Assembly: GCA_012295275.1 (NCBI GenBank)
Contig: CM022671.1
Span: forward strand, 16,493,456-16,557,455
Origin: Chrysomallon squamiferum
Taxonomy: Eukaryota > Mollusca > Gastropoda > Neomphalida > Peltospiridae
Direction: 5' to 3'
Length of the DNA stretch: 64,000 bases
The translations under genes were made by a program, and so were the position numbers. This document shows, in pieces, positions 27,439 to 38,904 of the stretch. The notes under the pieces are model-generated. The model saw nothing but the letters and a program-made list of their open reading frames with translations, did not search any database and was not told the DNA's origin. How positions within the stretch are numbered: the stretch's first letter is position 1; each line of letters starts with the position of its first letter.

Positions 27439-30400
27439 TAGAATATGATATTAATACAGTGGCACATACTTGAATTTTGAAAAGGAAGTACAGTATTCCC
27501 TCGCTATTCGCGGGGGTTACGTTCTTTACCCCCCGCGAATAGCGAAAAACCGCGAATATTGGATGCAGTTTTAAAACGTCTATTATGAGATTATATTGTA
27601 TTTCACTAATGTAGTAATGATAATGTAAACACATTTTAATTTTGTACTGAAACAATATTTTAATCAGAAAGAAACGTAAGTACAGGAGGACAGTAACACC
27701 GTAGCATAGTTACCCATACTGTATTACCGTACCGTAAAGACATTTTCTATGCGTACAATATATGTATTAGAATTGACAGAAAGTGGAACAAATTTAAAGG
27801 CAAACAGACAGATAAATACAGTACGCACAGTTCAGGTAATAATAATACAATTCAGTAATAATATGCAATTAAAAACATTATTAATACACGGTCACAAAAA
27901 ATATGCACTGTACATACAGTGTATGCATTATTAAAAAAATACGTACTGTATTGCAATACTAATTGAAAAAATTTGATACTGTTTGTGCTGTCACCAATAA
28001 TTAATGATAATAAAATGATGATGAAATTTGCAGTGCCATACGATGATGATGATAACACTAATGTACAGTATGGCACAGCTTAGCTGCTGCTTTACAGCAC
28101 TTTAGGTAATTATTCCTACTCTTCAGGCACTTAAGTCTCTATGACCTACAAAAACCTGGTTTACCGAGCATTTGTTTTTATGACGTTATGACGCTAGCCT
28201 GGTATACCAGCATACGATGCGATAGGGTTAAGAGCCTAACCCGCGAATATGCGGGGCCGCGAATGGGGAACCGCGAACAGGTGAGGGTATACTGTATGTG
28301 TTATTTTTATTATTATTATTTGTAGTAGTAGTAGAGATAGTAGAGTGTTAGTAGTAGTAGTATTACTACTATTATAGGTATTATTAGCATCTTCATTATC
28401 ATCTTTACCATTATTATTGTTATTATTACTATTAATGCTGTTATTTTAAAATAATTGTAGGTGATGGGGAACAGTAGTGAATTCAAGCGAGCTGTAAACC
28501 TTCTAAAAACGCAGCTTAATTTTGAAAAAAATAACACAGTGCAAGTGTTTGAGGCCTCTATCAGGTATGAATTATGGTTTTAGAGAAAGAAAGATCGTTG
28601 TTGTCTAATCCTTATATTTTGCAACAGTTGTGAATTAGTATTCAATTTATTGTTGTATAATTTAAATCTTCATACTTTTTATTACTTGTTTTTCTAACAG
28701 TTTTTCATTTCTCTATCTTAATTATAGAACAGCCAACCTATAAAAAATATATTTTTCTATGTTCAAATTGCATTATCAGTCCATATTTATGTGTGTTTTT
28801 AAATCTAATTATTAATTTTTTCTGGATAATTAAAAAAACGCTGTTTTCATGAAACATGTTTAATATAACATTGTTCACAATTTCTGTTTGCACTGTAACC
28901 TCCTTTCTCTTTTCTTTTTTCTTTTTTTTTTTTTTTTGACATATTTATATCCTGAAATATGTTTTTCACAAATCAGATAAGAGTTGTTTCCCTTTTCATA
29001 TTTCACCGAGTTAATTTTATTCTTACAATATCATAGGTACAAAGCTTTTTGAATTATTCAATTTCATTTTATTTAATAGGTATGTAAACTAATTAAAACA
29101 TTTTTTTTTGTACATTAATATTTGTTTTTTGTTTTAAAAGTCTAAGAATTTCAGATTATATCATATGTGTGTGTGTGTTTGTTTATATGAATAATTGTAT
29201 ATCATATTGGTTTGTTTCTAACTGAAGGGTCCTGGGTGCCTTACTGTCAGCTCATTTAATCATCACTGATCCTCATCAGCCATTTGGTGACATGGTTCCC
29301 CCAGACTATGACAACGAGCTTCTCCATTTGGCTCATGACCTGGCCACTCGGTTACTTCCAGCCTTTGAAAACACAGCAACAGGAATTCCATACCCTAGAG
29401 TGAGTCTCCTTGCTTCTTAGTTAGTTAGCTTCAGGGTGTGAAATAATTTCAACATCTGCACATCAGAAAAAAAAAAAAAAAAAAAAAAAAAAATCGTAAT
29501 AATAGTCTTGATTATTTTAATTTAAATACTATTTGTTTTATATTTTAACTAGGTAAGGTCACCTTATTTAATTCAAATTCAGGATTAGAAATAAACTGTT
29601 TTAATTTAATTATCTTTCTTTTTTATTTTATTTTTTTGACTTATCATTAAAATACCATAAATGATTTTAATGTTTAATTAGTTGCTATGGTTTTTTCTTA
29701 GATTATAATAATTATACATAAATTAAAAGAAATAAATAAATAATGCTTACAGTTTTAAATTTACTTGTCGTAATTTTGTAATTTTAATTTAAGTAAATTG
29801 TCACTAGACTGGTTGTGTTCTAGGTGAATCTGCTGCATGGGGTTCCTGCTGACTGTGTCAATGAGACATGTACTGCAGGAGCCGGTACACTTGTTTTAGA
29901 GTTCGGTGTACTTTCCCGGCTACTCGGAGACCCAGTCTATGAAAGCTTAGCTCGGCGAGCAGTGAAAAGCTTGTGGAAATACAGATCCAATGTGACTGGT
30001 CTTTTAGGTAAAAACAAATAAACATTATTCACTTACAGTCAAAATAAAATTTTGAAAAATTAATAGTTATGTTGTAATTTAAATTTCTACAATGGCTGTC
30101 ATTGTTGTGGATTTTTATAAAAAATTTCACAGCAGTGTGGTTCGTTATTGCTTAACAGTTAAGTGTGGTATACAAGTCAATGATAAAATTAATATGCAAC
30201 TTATTCTTTTCAATGGACTTGTTTTCTTCATTTTCACTATATTTAAAACAAATATATAAAAATTATCTTGTCATTTTCCATTAATTATCATTGATTTTTG
30301 GATAGTTAAAATTGTTACTCACTGATGTTTTATTTTAAAGTATAAAACTGGTTTTCCAGGTAATGTGATAAACATACAGACTGGGGAATGGGTTGGCAGA

Positions 30401-33400
30401 ATGAGTGGCTTGGGTGCAGGAATGGATTCTTTGTTTGAATATCTTTTGAAGGTTAGTTAGAACCACATAATATTCTCATTTACTGAATCTCAGTATTTCA
30501 TTGACAATACTTTATTCAAATACAGATCAGAACTGGTTAATTAATAACACAATACAACAACAATATAATCTGAAATTTGTCTTTAAATATTTCCTGATCA
30601 ATATTTGAAGATTAATAATGAACAGACTGATAGAAATTATATGTATATTATATCGTATTTGTACAATAAATTTTCTCAAAAAATCAGGTAGACAGTCCTA
30701 CATGTGGAACTGAAACTTGATAGGATTTTGACCATAAATAAATGTAGGATAATCAGGCCTGTATCAGCACCAGCTTTAGTACCAAATTATTATGCATATA
30801 AATGTGTGTATAATAATCAGGTACTGAATTTGGTGCTGACAGATATGTAATTATTTACTGTTTGTATATTAACTGTTAGGTTTAACTAGGTGTATTACAA
30901 CAATTATTTTCCTTCATTTTATTGTATTGTTTTATAATTTGTATTGTTTTTTTGTTTTTTTCAGTCATATATTTTGTTTGGTGATGAGCAGGATCTCAAG
31001 ATGTTTAATGAATCATATGAAACTATCAAATTTCATTTACGACAAGGGTAATTATATACACACACAGTATACACTCATATCAACACTGCTTAAACAAATC
31101 AAAATTTTTAAACCAGCATCAAATATTGGCATGTTTGTGTGTGTGTATATGTGTAAAATATGTGTTTGTAATTATATACATAAATTTTCAACAGTAATAG
31201 CATAATGAAAGTAAATTGTGTTATAAAAACACAAAGAAAACAGAGTGTCTACTTAATGATAAACCATTTAATAAACAACAACTGCTTAAAAAGACTTTTT
31301 GCATTATCTGATTAATATTGCAACAGTTTGTTTTCACTAAATAAATAATCATCACATTGTAATAACCAGGTGAGCAGATGAAACAAAGTAAACATTACTT
31401 CTGCGTGGTGGTGTTTCATATTTTAAATTTTCAACGAAAAATCTAGTATTTGAAATTGTTATTATACTATCTCGCTGAAAGGATAAAACTTGCTGGATAA
31501 AAATGAAAAATAAAAATTATATATGTTGTTGTTCAGGAGGTCAAAATGCAATGATGGGATTGGAAACCCACCAATCTATGTGAATGTTGACATGCGGACA
31601 GGGGACACAGCTAATACTTGGATAGACGCACTGCAGGCAGCTTGGTCAGGTGTACAGGTAACAGTTTAATTACAAAGCATTTAGCTTATTTAAAGGTTAT
31701 TTGACAGGTGTGCATTCAGATAATCTTTCACTACTGAAATAAAGGTAGTGTACATATTGATAATTTTTTAATTATTGAAAAATCAGGTATTTAACAAAGT
31801 ATTTAGATTATATAAAGCTGCATTCAGGTTATCTTTTACTTGATGAAGTAACAAGCAGTTAACAAATTATTTAAATTATATATAAACTACTTAGATTGGT
31901 GTATTATATTAGATTATCTGTTAATTATTGACATAACAGGTAGTTAACAAAATATTTAGATTTTGTAAATATGCTTTTCAGATGTTCAGGTAATTAATTA
32001 ATTTATTTATTATTGAAATAACAGGTAATTAATTATCTGTATAGCCGGATAATACTTGTTCCGTGTCCGTGAAATTTAAATTTTATATTATTGAAAACAA
32101 AAAGATGCCTCAGTGAAACATCTAAAGCTTGATTGTACAGGTAAAATAATTTAGTAATAAATAGCTAAGATTGTGTAGATTCTATAAATAATGTTATATC
32201 CAGTACAGATAAAAATCTTTAATAACTGAAATATGTAAATTGCTAGACATTAGATATATTATTTCTCTTATTAAAAAGATTTAATTATTTCTGTTATTAG
32301 ATATGGTTCTGCTAAACTACACTTTATTTCTGTTATTAAAATAAAATATAATATTTTAATAATGGATTGAAAAAAAATAATTAGATGGATAATACTTCTG
32401 AATATCTTCAATGGAGCAGATGTTTTTTTTTTCCCACTTTTCTATAAACCACTGTATTTACGTACATATATATATAAGTTTTAGTTATTTATACAGACCA
32501 TTCTGTATTTCTTACAGGTGCTAAATGGTGATATAGAAGAGGCAATATGTTCACACGCTTTATACTACTCCATATGGAGAAAATACGGAGGTCTTCCAGA
32601 GAGATACAATTGGCAGCTAAAAAAACCTGATGTCTTGTTTTACCCACTAAGGCCAGAATTTGTAGAATCCACATATTTCCTATACCAAGCAACCAAAAAC
32701 CCATTTTACCTCCATGTTGGCAGGGATATTCTCAATGATATTGAAGACCACACAAAAGCACAGTATGTTGTATTGTTTTTAAGTAATAGTTATTGTTTGA
32801 TTGACAGATAGAGAAAAGATTTTATTTCAGTACTTTATAAAAAAAAAACAATTTAATTCAGAGACTTTAGATATGAAAACCATACAAGAGCAAAATTGTT
32901 GAAATATTTTTAAGTAATAGTTATTGTTTGAGTAACAGAGAAAAATATAATAAAGAAAGTTATTTATGAAAACCAAACAAAAATATAGTATGTGGAAATG
33001 TTTCTTAAATTGTAATTGTTTGAGTGATAGGAATAATATGATAAAGAAAAGTAAAAAAGAACTATACACATTTTTTTTTGAAATATCCTTAAATAATAGT
33101 TGTTGTTTGAATGACAGATGGGAAAAATGTAATTCAGAAAAGTATATATGAAGTATATACAAAAGTAATAGTTCTTTGCTTGATAGATAGAGAAAATGTT
33201 TTATTTAAATACTTTATTTAAAAAAAAAAAAAAAATTATAAAGAAAAGACAATATATACATAAACCCCCACCAAAACAAAATTAAAAAACATAAGCAAAA
33301 CATTTTAACTCCTTTAAAATGTGTAGAATGATATTTTTTATTAATTTATTTTTATTTTTATTTTTATATAATTTTTTTCTGTCTCTTTAATGTATTGAAC

Positions 33401-34820
33401 TGAGAAAGGTGGATGTATAATATGGTGTATTAAAAATTTAATATTTTCATAGTAAACTAATCAGCATATCTTTATTAATAATATTCATAGGTAATTTAAG
33501 CAGTATATTTTTCCTTTATTCAATTGCATTGTGTATTTTTATTATTATTATTTTTATTTTTTTTATTGTTATGGTTGTTGTTGGTGATGTTATTAAATGT
33601 TTATTGTAAAGTAATTATTTATCTCCCCATATTTCTCCTATCTATTTAAGAGTTATTTCCCTTCCAGTATTTAAATGAAACAAACTGAAACTTGATAATT
33701 ATTATTACTGTTTATTTCACCTGTACACATCAGTACCTAAAATTGTGTTTTAAAACCTAATAATTTTGTTTCTGTAACAAGAATTAATTTATAAATTGAA
33801 ATTTCACCGAGTTGTGTGTGTTGATGTATTTATAGATGTGGCTATGGCACTGTTCATGATGTCAACACAAAAACACTAGAAGACCGAATGGAAAGCTTTT
33901 TTCTGGGTGAAACGTGTAAATATTTGATTTTAGTAAGTACAGCTTGGAGTGACTTCATCTAGTATTTTATTATTTAAATATTTTTCATTGGGAATTTGAA
34001 AACCTTACCTCTGTTATTTAATCTGATGAATCTGTCAATGAACCTGTATGCATCCCAAAAATAATTTTAAAGACCCCAAAACTTTTATCAGAGGCATATT
34101 TAAGTGTATTAGTTAAAGATCTTGATGTCATTGTTAAGCCAGTTTAAGTGTGAATGCAGCTAATTAGCACTGCTGACAACTAAATCAGAAATTTATTATG
34201 TCACAAGCCAATTTCCAGTGTTTACTAAATATATTTTAATTTATATTTGCATGTACAGTAAACAATGGCTGAAACAGAATTATATTTTTAACCAGTTCTG
34301 TGCATGATTATATTAAAAGTAATATTTTTGTTACTAACATTTTATTTTTAATTTAAACAAAATAATTTTTATAAAAATAAAAAAATATTGTGCAAGCACT
34401 TGGTTGTTATATTCATTCACCCTGCAGACAGAAAAATAAACAAGAATCCATTTATAAAACAAGTTAAGAGGCATTTGACTGATGTGATAAATAAATTACA
34501 TACATAACATTTTAAAGTTCAATGTTTATATTTCTGTCTCTTCCAGTTGTTTGATGTAGATAACCACTTAAACAAGAAAGCTTCAGATTATATATTTTCA
34601 ACTGAGGGACACATCTACCCAGTAGACAGGCGCTTTCGCAAGAAACCATGGGAGGAGTGGAGAAGTACTTTCCAAGAGATTTCTGTTGTTGATGCAAGAA
34701 CCAATATCTCAAATGTAAGTCATTATAGGGATTCCCCTGACAAAACGTTCTAGTCCAAAACTAATATATAATAAAACAATATAATATTTTAATGTTTGAT
34801 ACAAATATCATATAATAATA

Positions 34821-34914
<94 letters not shown>

Positions 34915-35022
34915 GATTTTAAATATTCTTTTTGATTATAATGTTCCATCATAAAAGAAGGTTGTAAATTATAGTGAAATTCAGCTGATAATTCCAATGA
35001 GTATTAAAATATTCAAACCATC

Positions 35023-35061
<39 letters not shown>

Positions 35062-35317
35062 GTGAAAAAAATAATCTCTTAGTTTTATTTAATACAACTT
35101 GAACTTTTTCTATTTCTTTCTTTCTGTAAGTTCCCACCACTTCAAGAAAAAAAGAAAGAAAAGAAAATAATGATAATAATAATAATATTAATTGATATTT
35201 ATTTTTAAAATTTTATTTCAGTGTAATAACATTCCACTGGAAAGCAAACACTTTCTTCCAATGAAAAGCCGATATTTACATCAAATGGAGTCGGCTGTTG
35301 GACTTCATGATAACTAG
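26383..35317 (+). CDS. EDEM1: EDEM1, ER degradation-enhancing alpha-mannosidase-like protein 1 (12 coding exons)
   Basis: EDEM1 is an ER-lumenal GH47-family protein that trims or recognises mannose on misfolded glycoproteins and passes them to ERAD. Coding exons: 26383-26633, 27164-27236, 28461-28564, 29228-29399, 29824-30007, 30360-30451, 30965-31047, 31537-31657, 32518-32762, 33836-33932, 34547-34714, 35222-35317. Phases agree throughout, giving 561 residues. Residues 1-17 form a hydrophobic signal peptide. An in-frame TGA at 26359 shows this exon cannot extend upstream, so the long cytosolic/TM N-terminus of human EDEM1 (657 residues) is missing or encoded elsewhere. The GH47 domain spans about residues 20-500. 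Acidic residues matching the catalytic triad of the family are E139 (V-F-E-A-S-I-R), D284 (A-G-M-D-S-L-F-E-Y) and E407 (L-R-P-E-F-V-E-S-T); the Ca-binding threonine is T493 (S-T-E-G-H). Six N-glycosylation sequons are present (N112, N132, N213, N256, N307, N527). No KDEL-type signal is seen. EDEM1 is preferred to EDEM2/3 because of the [14 protein letters not shown] block and the C-terminal tail. Confidence 0.96.
26663..26776. repeat. (TC)n then (GT)n in EDEM1 intron 1
   Basis: About 90 bp of TC followed by about 22 bp of GT, lying 30 bp after the exon 1 donor. Confidence 0.97.
27378..27438. repeat. (AAT)n microsatellite in EDEM1 intron 2
   Basis: About 20 AAT units, 50 bp before the MITE. 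Confidence 0.95.
27491..28294. mobile_element. Non-autonomous pogo/Tigger-like MITE in EDEM1 intron 2
   Basis: The 804-bp element starts CAGTATTCCCTCGCTATTCG and ends ...GGTGAGGGTATACTG. The ends are imperfect inverted repeats built from C-G-C-G-A-A-T and C-C-G-C-G-A-A modules, and a TA dinucleotide lies on both outer sides, as expected for Tc1/mariner superfamily insertions. The CpG-bearing termini stand out from the surrounding DNA. No transposase frame is present inside, so it would depend on an element elsewhere. The family call rests on the resemblance of the CAGT(A)nTCCCTCG termini to known Tigger/MER2-type ends. Confidence 0.7.
30761..30842 (+). other. Hairpin-forming inverted repeat in EDEM1 intron 6
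   Basis: The arms 30761-30793 (GTATCAGCACCAGCTTTAG...) and 30810-30842 pair over 33 positions with about 27 matches around a 16-nt loop. In EDEM1 RNA this would be a stem of miRNA-precursor size. It may equally be a tiny MITE. Expression cannot be judged from sequence. Confidence 0.5.
31658..32045. repeat. Degenerate repeats after the EDEM1 exon 8 donor
   Basis: The junction sequence CAG-GTAAC...AAGCATTTAG is echoed at 31784, 31855, 31937 and 32021 as CAGGTATTTAACAAAGTATTTAG-like segments preceded by ATTATTGA(A/C)ATAA. Spacing is irregular (about 70-130 bp) and identity lower than in the COG6 arrays. Confidence 0.5.
32743..33240. repeat. Tandem array copying the EDEM1 exon 9 donor
   Basis: The junction segment 32743-32815 (GAAGACCACACAAAAGCACA, donor GTATGT, then TAAGTAATAGTTATTGTTTG) recurs about five times with periods of roughly 70-132 bp. 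Intronic copies of TAAGTAATAGTTATTGTTTG-like sequence start near 32911, 33006, 33090 and 33161. Copies of the exon edge itself are at 32875-32901 and 32968-32995; the latter keeps AGTATGTGG. Confidence 0.8.
34819..34907. repeat. (CT)n then (AT)n in EDEM1 intron 11
   Basis: About 55 bp of CT followed by about 31 bp of AT. A second TC run lies at 35031-35057 in the same intron. Confidence 0.96.
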
Positions 35318-35467
35318 TTCAGGGTTACCACTACTTCACTATGCAAAATTGATTACTTCAGAAACATTTTTATCTTGTCTTTGTTAAAAAAACCACAAAT
35401 ATCCTCATCTTTCAGGACTAACTTATAATGTATGTATATGAATGTTATAAAAAGTCTTGTTTTTAAA

Positions 35468-35469
<2 letters not shown>

Positions 35470-35557
<88 letters not shown>

Positions 35558-35578
35558 TGTGTGTTTTGTGTGTGTGTT
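35470..35578. repeat. (GT)n microsatellite in the EDEM1 3' flank
   Basis: About 110 bp of GT with three TTTG interruptions. It starts 153 bp after the EDEM1 stop and may lie in the 3' UTR. Confidence 0.96.
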
Positions 35579-35631
35579 TAATTGCGGGCATGCATGGGCA
35601 TGCAATACAGAAACCACAGTTTAGTGGCTGT

Positions 35632-35735
35632 ATGTCTGTGACAGACATCTTGAAGTTCCACCACAAAGTTTATTATTTATTTAATTCTGTATCACCACTA
35701 CATTTGTCCCATCCTTGAATGTCTGTCACAGACAG
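35632..35735. repeat. Two copies of a near-palindrome
   Basis: ATGTCTGTGACAGACAT at 35632-35648 and ATGTCTGTCACAGACAG at 35719-35735 are nearly self-complementary, with 70 bp between them. The second runs into GACAGACAGACA and CACACATA-type low-complexity DNA. Confidence 0.7.
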
Positions 35736-36777
35736 ATACCAGTGTATACATACAGACAGACAGACATACATAAATGTGCACACACATATATACATGCATA
35801 TAAACCTACAAACACACACATACAAGCATGTACCTATGCACATACATACATATATAAAGCATGTATATATACATATGTATGCACACACAAATGAATACTG
35901 AACAAATATATCTTGGGATGGTGAATTTTTAACATATTTCTTTATAGTTTTCTATACCACTGAATGATTGTATACCACTCAAAAATATATCCAAATCACT
36001 TTCGGTTTTTTGTATCAGTGTAATTTTACCGATTTTAATTTAATTTTTTAAAATGTTATTGACTTTTCTTGTTATAAATACATGGTGATGTACAGAAAAA
36101 TCTATTTTTATAACTGGAGAAATGTATTTATTACAGGATTTGTATTTTGTTGTTTAATTTATATAATATCTAATATGGTTTGGTTTTGTTTGTTTTTTTT
36201 TTCTGTGTGTTTTTTTCTTTGTTAGAGGTATATGAAAAATGTATTGTGTTTAAGAGCATAATTGTGACATATATTTTTTAATTGTATTAATTATTATTCC
36301 TGTATTTGTGTAGGTTTTTTAGAAATGTTTTTTAGAACACTGGCATACAAAACTAAAAAAAACCAGGAGAAATGTTCCAAGAACAAAGTCAGTAGAATAT
36401 AGCTGCAAAAATGCAGTTCATAATTAAACAAACATTTTAAAATTTTAGAACCATAAGATGCCTATTAGAGGCATTTTCAAATACGAAATTAGTCATTCCA
36501 AATAGAAATTTATTTTATACTTTAAAAAATATAAATGTTGTGTACATTCTATCGTAATCAGACATTTAATAATCAAATATGTTAGTGATGATAAAACTGG
36601 ACTGGCTCAATCACTTGTAAATATCTAGAAAGTTATTTGTATTTATTTGTACATCAGATGTTAAATTTTGACTCACAAAATAATTGAAATTAATATTTTT
36701 AGCAGATATTTAAGTATTTTTCTATGTGTTTTTTTTATTGTTATTTATTTATTTATTTATTACATATTTGTTATTAT

Positions 36778-36813
<36 letters not shown>

Positions 36814-37196
36814 CTTGTAAATGAAAAGTTCTTTCAGTGGACTTATACAAGTATAAAGATGAGTGTAATTTCACAAATATTCTTTTATTATTTGCTCATC
36901 ATTACCAGTAATTTAATTTCAGTATTACTGTCAGTGACAGTTTTGTCTGTAAAAAAATAGATTTTATAAATATTTATATCATTATTATTATTATTATATA
37001 TTCATTTATGCTGTTCTTAACAGAAAGGTAAAAAAAAAAAAAAAATTGTTAAAAATAAATTTTAATATAGTCCATTGCTTAAGAAATTATTATTCCAGAG
37101 AATTAAAAACTCTGAATCTACTATTTATGACATAGATGATTATATTTTTCACTGTGGGAAATTTCTGGAATTGTAGATTGTTAGTATTAGCTTTGA

Positions 37197-37560
37197 ACAT
37201 TTGGGAATTGTATAATTATAGATAAAAATTAATATCTCAATACATTTAATATTAACAGAACACTGTGCTTGGGAATTGTATAGCTGTAAACTTGTAGACA
37301 AAAAAAAAAATGTTTCGACACATTTAATGTTAATAGTTAAAAGATTGCACTTGGGAATTGTCTAGTTATAGATACAAAAACCAATATCTCAACACATTTA
37401 ATATTAACAGTCAGAACATCATACTTGAAAATTGTATAGTTATAGATAAAGATTAATATATCAACATATTTAATATTAACAGTTAGAACATCACTCTTGG
37501 GAACTGTATAGTTATAGATGAAAAAAAAAAAATATCTCAACACATTTAATATTTATAGTT
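37197..37560. repeat. Five-copy 68-82 bp minisatellite downstream of EDEM1
   Basis: Units start with TTGGGAATTGTATAGTTATA near 37200, 37269, 37351, 37428 and 37497. Each continues with GATAAAAATTAATATCTCAA and CACATTTAATATTAACAG. Reading frames across it are by-products of the repeat. It does not touch a recognised exon. Confidence 0.85.
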
Positions 37561-38873
37561 ATCAAGTTTCAAACTAATTTTTTTTCTCTCAAAAAAACCC
37601 AAACAATTGGTTTCTGATGTTTGTGGGATTTTTCCAGTATGGTAACACCAGAAAGGATATTTGTTTCAAATGTATGTGAAGTTTTTTTTTTTTTTCATAA
37701 TGGTAACTTTAGAGAGAAAATCTACTGACACTCGTCTAGAATAAACTCTCAGACACCAGTTTATTATAACACAGAATTTTACATAGACAATAAAGCTGTG
37801 TTTTATCTTCTTTGTCAAACAAGTTACTAGAAATAGAATAATGACAGCTACCAAAGACTGATCCTGGATGCAGTCATACTTCAGACTAGCAAACTAACCT
37901 GTAATATATATAAATATTTATATTATGTAAGATCCAATAATTTACTGATATTACTGATCCAGTAAACAAAATAACTACTGACATATGCACTTGTTAATAT
38001 TTATGGTTGAAAGGTAGAAGAGAATAACATTATTATAAACACAACTGCCATGAGTTATATGTTCTGACTTTAGGAAGAAGCTTTTTAAACAGTACCTCTC
38101 TTTTTCCATCATTATGAGAAACAATTTATCTCACTCCAAATAACGATTAATATTAAATCTGTTGCGATATTGTTTATCAAATATTCATTTTATTTTTTCA
38201 GTAAAGAGGTATTTCTGATAAAGTCCATGCATAAAATAGTCATTTGTATTGATTTTCTTTGTTACAAATCTTAGTGATAGTTGGATTAGATGTCTGCTGA
38301 AGGTGACTGGGAAATTTATTCAGAACCACTAAATGAATTTTGATTACTTATATGGGACAGCAGTCAATGATAATTTTTTTTTTTAGAGACTTCCTTAAAA
38401 AAGAAAAATATTTTATTGAATTCTGTATATCTGTATTGTTGTAGTAATATAATTTTTAAATAAAAGACACCTGATTTTTTTAGATAAGTGAGATTTTAAT
38501 TTTACCCTGGCTTACCAATTCAGCCTTAAGTATTTTTTGATTACTCTTGGTGTGTTTTTTTGGTGTTTTTTTTTTTAATGATTTGAAATAATGACATATT
38601 TATATTACAATAAACTTGATGTAGTCATAATAGCTGTTGATGCATAATGTCACAGTCTGTTAGAGGTGCTGTGTGGCTCAATGCCTCTGATTTCAGCACT
38701 AAAGGTTTCTTATAGGGTGACTGCTTCAGTATAAAAATCTGTATAACTGCTAATGTTCCCAGTAGAGCAGAAGAAAATAGACTAAAACTGATTGCAAAAA
38801 ACTTCAGAATTAACATGAGATATTTTGTTTTAAAGATGCATTTATGAATTTGTATCTTGCAAGATGATTTTTC

Positions 38874-38904
<31 letters not shown>

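Noticed and set aside
35473-35718. Cys/Val and Thr/His repeat frames
   Set aside because: Translations of the (GT)n tract.
37337-37543. Minus frame with repeated S-D-V-L-T-V-N-I-K
   Set aside because: It is the translation of the 37.2-kb minisatellite.
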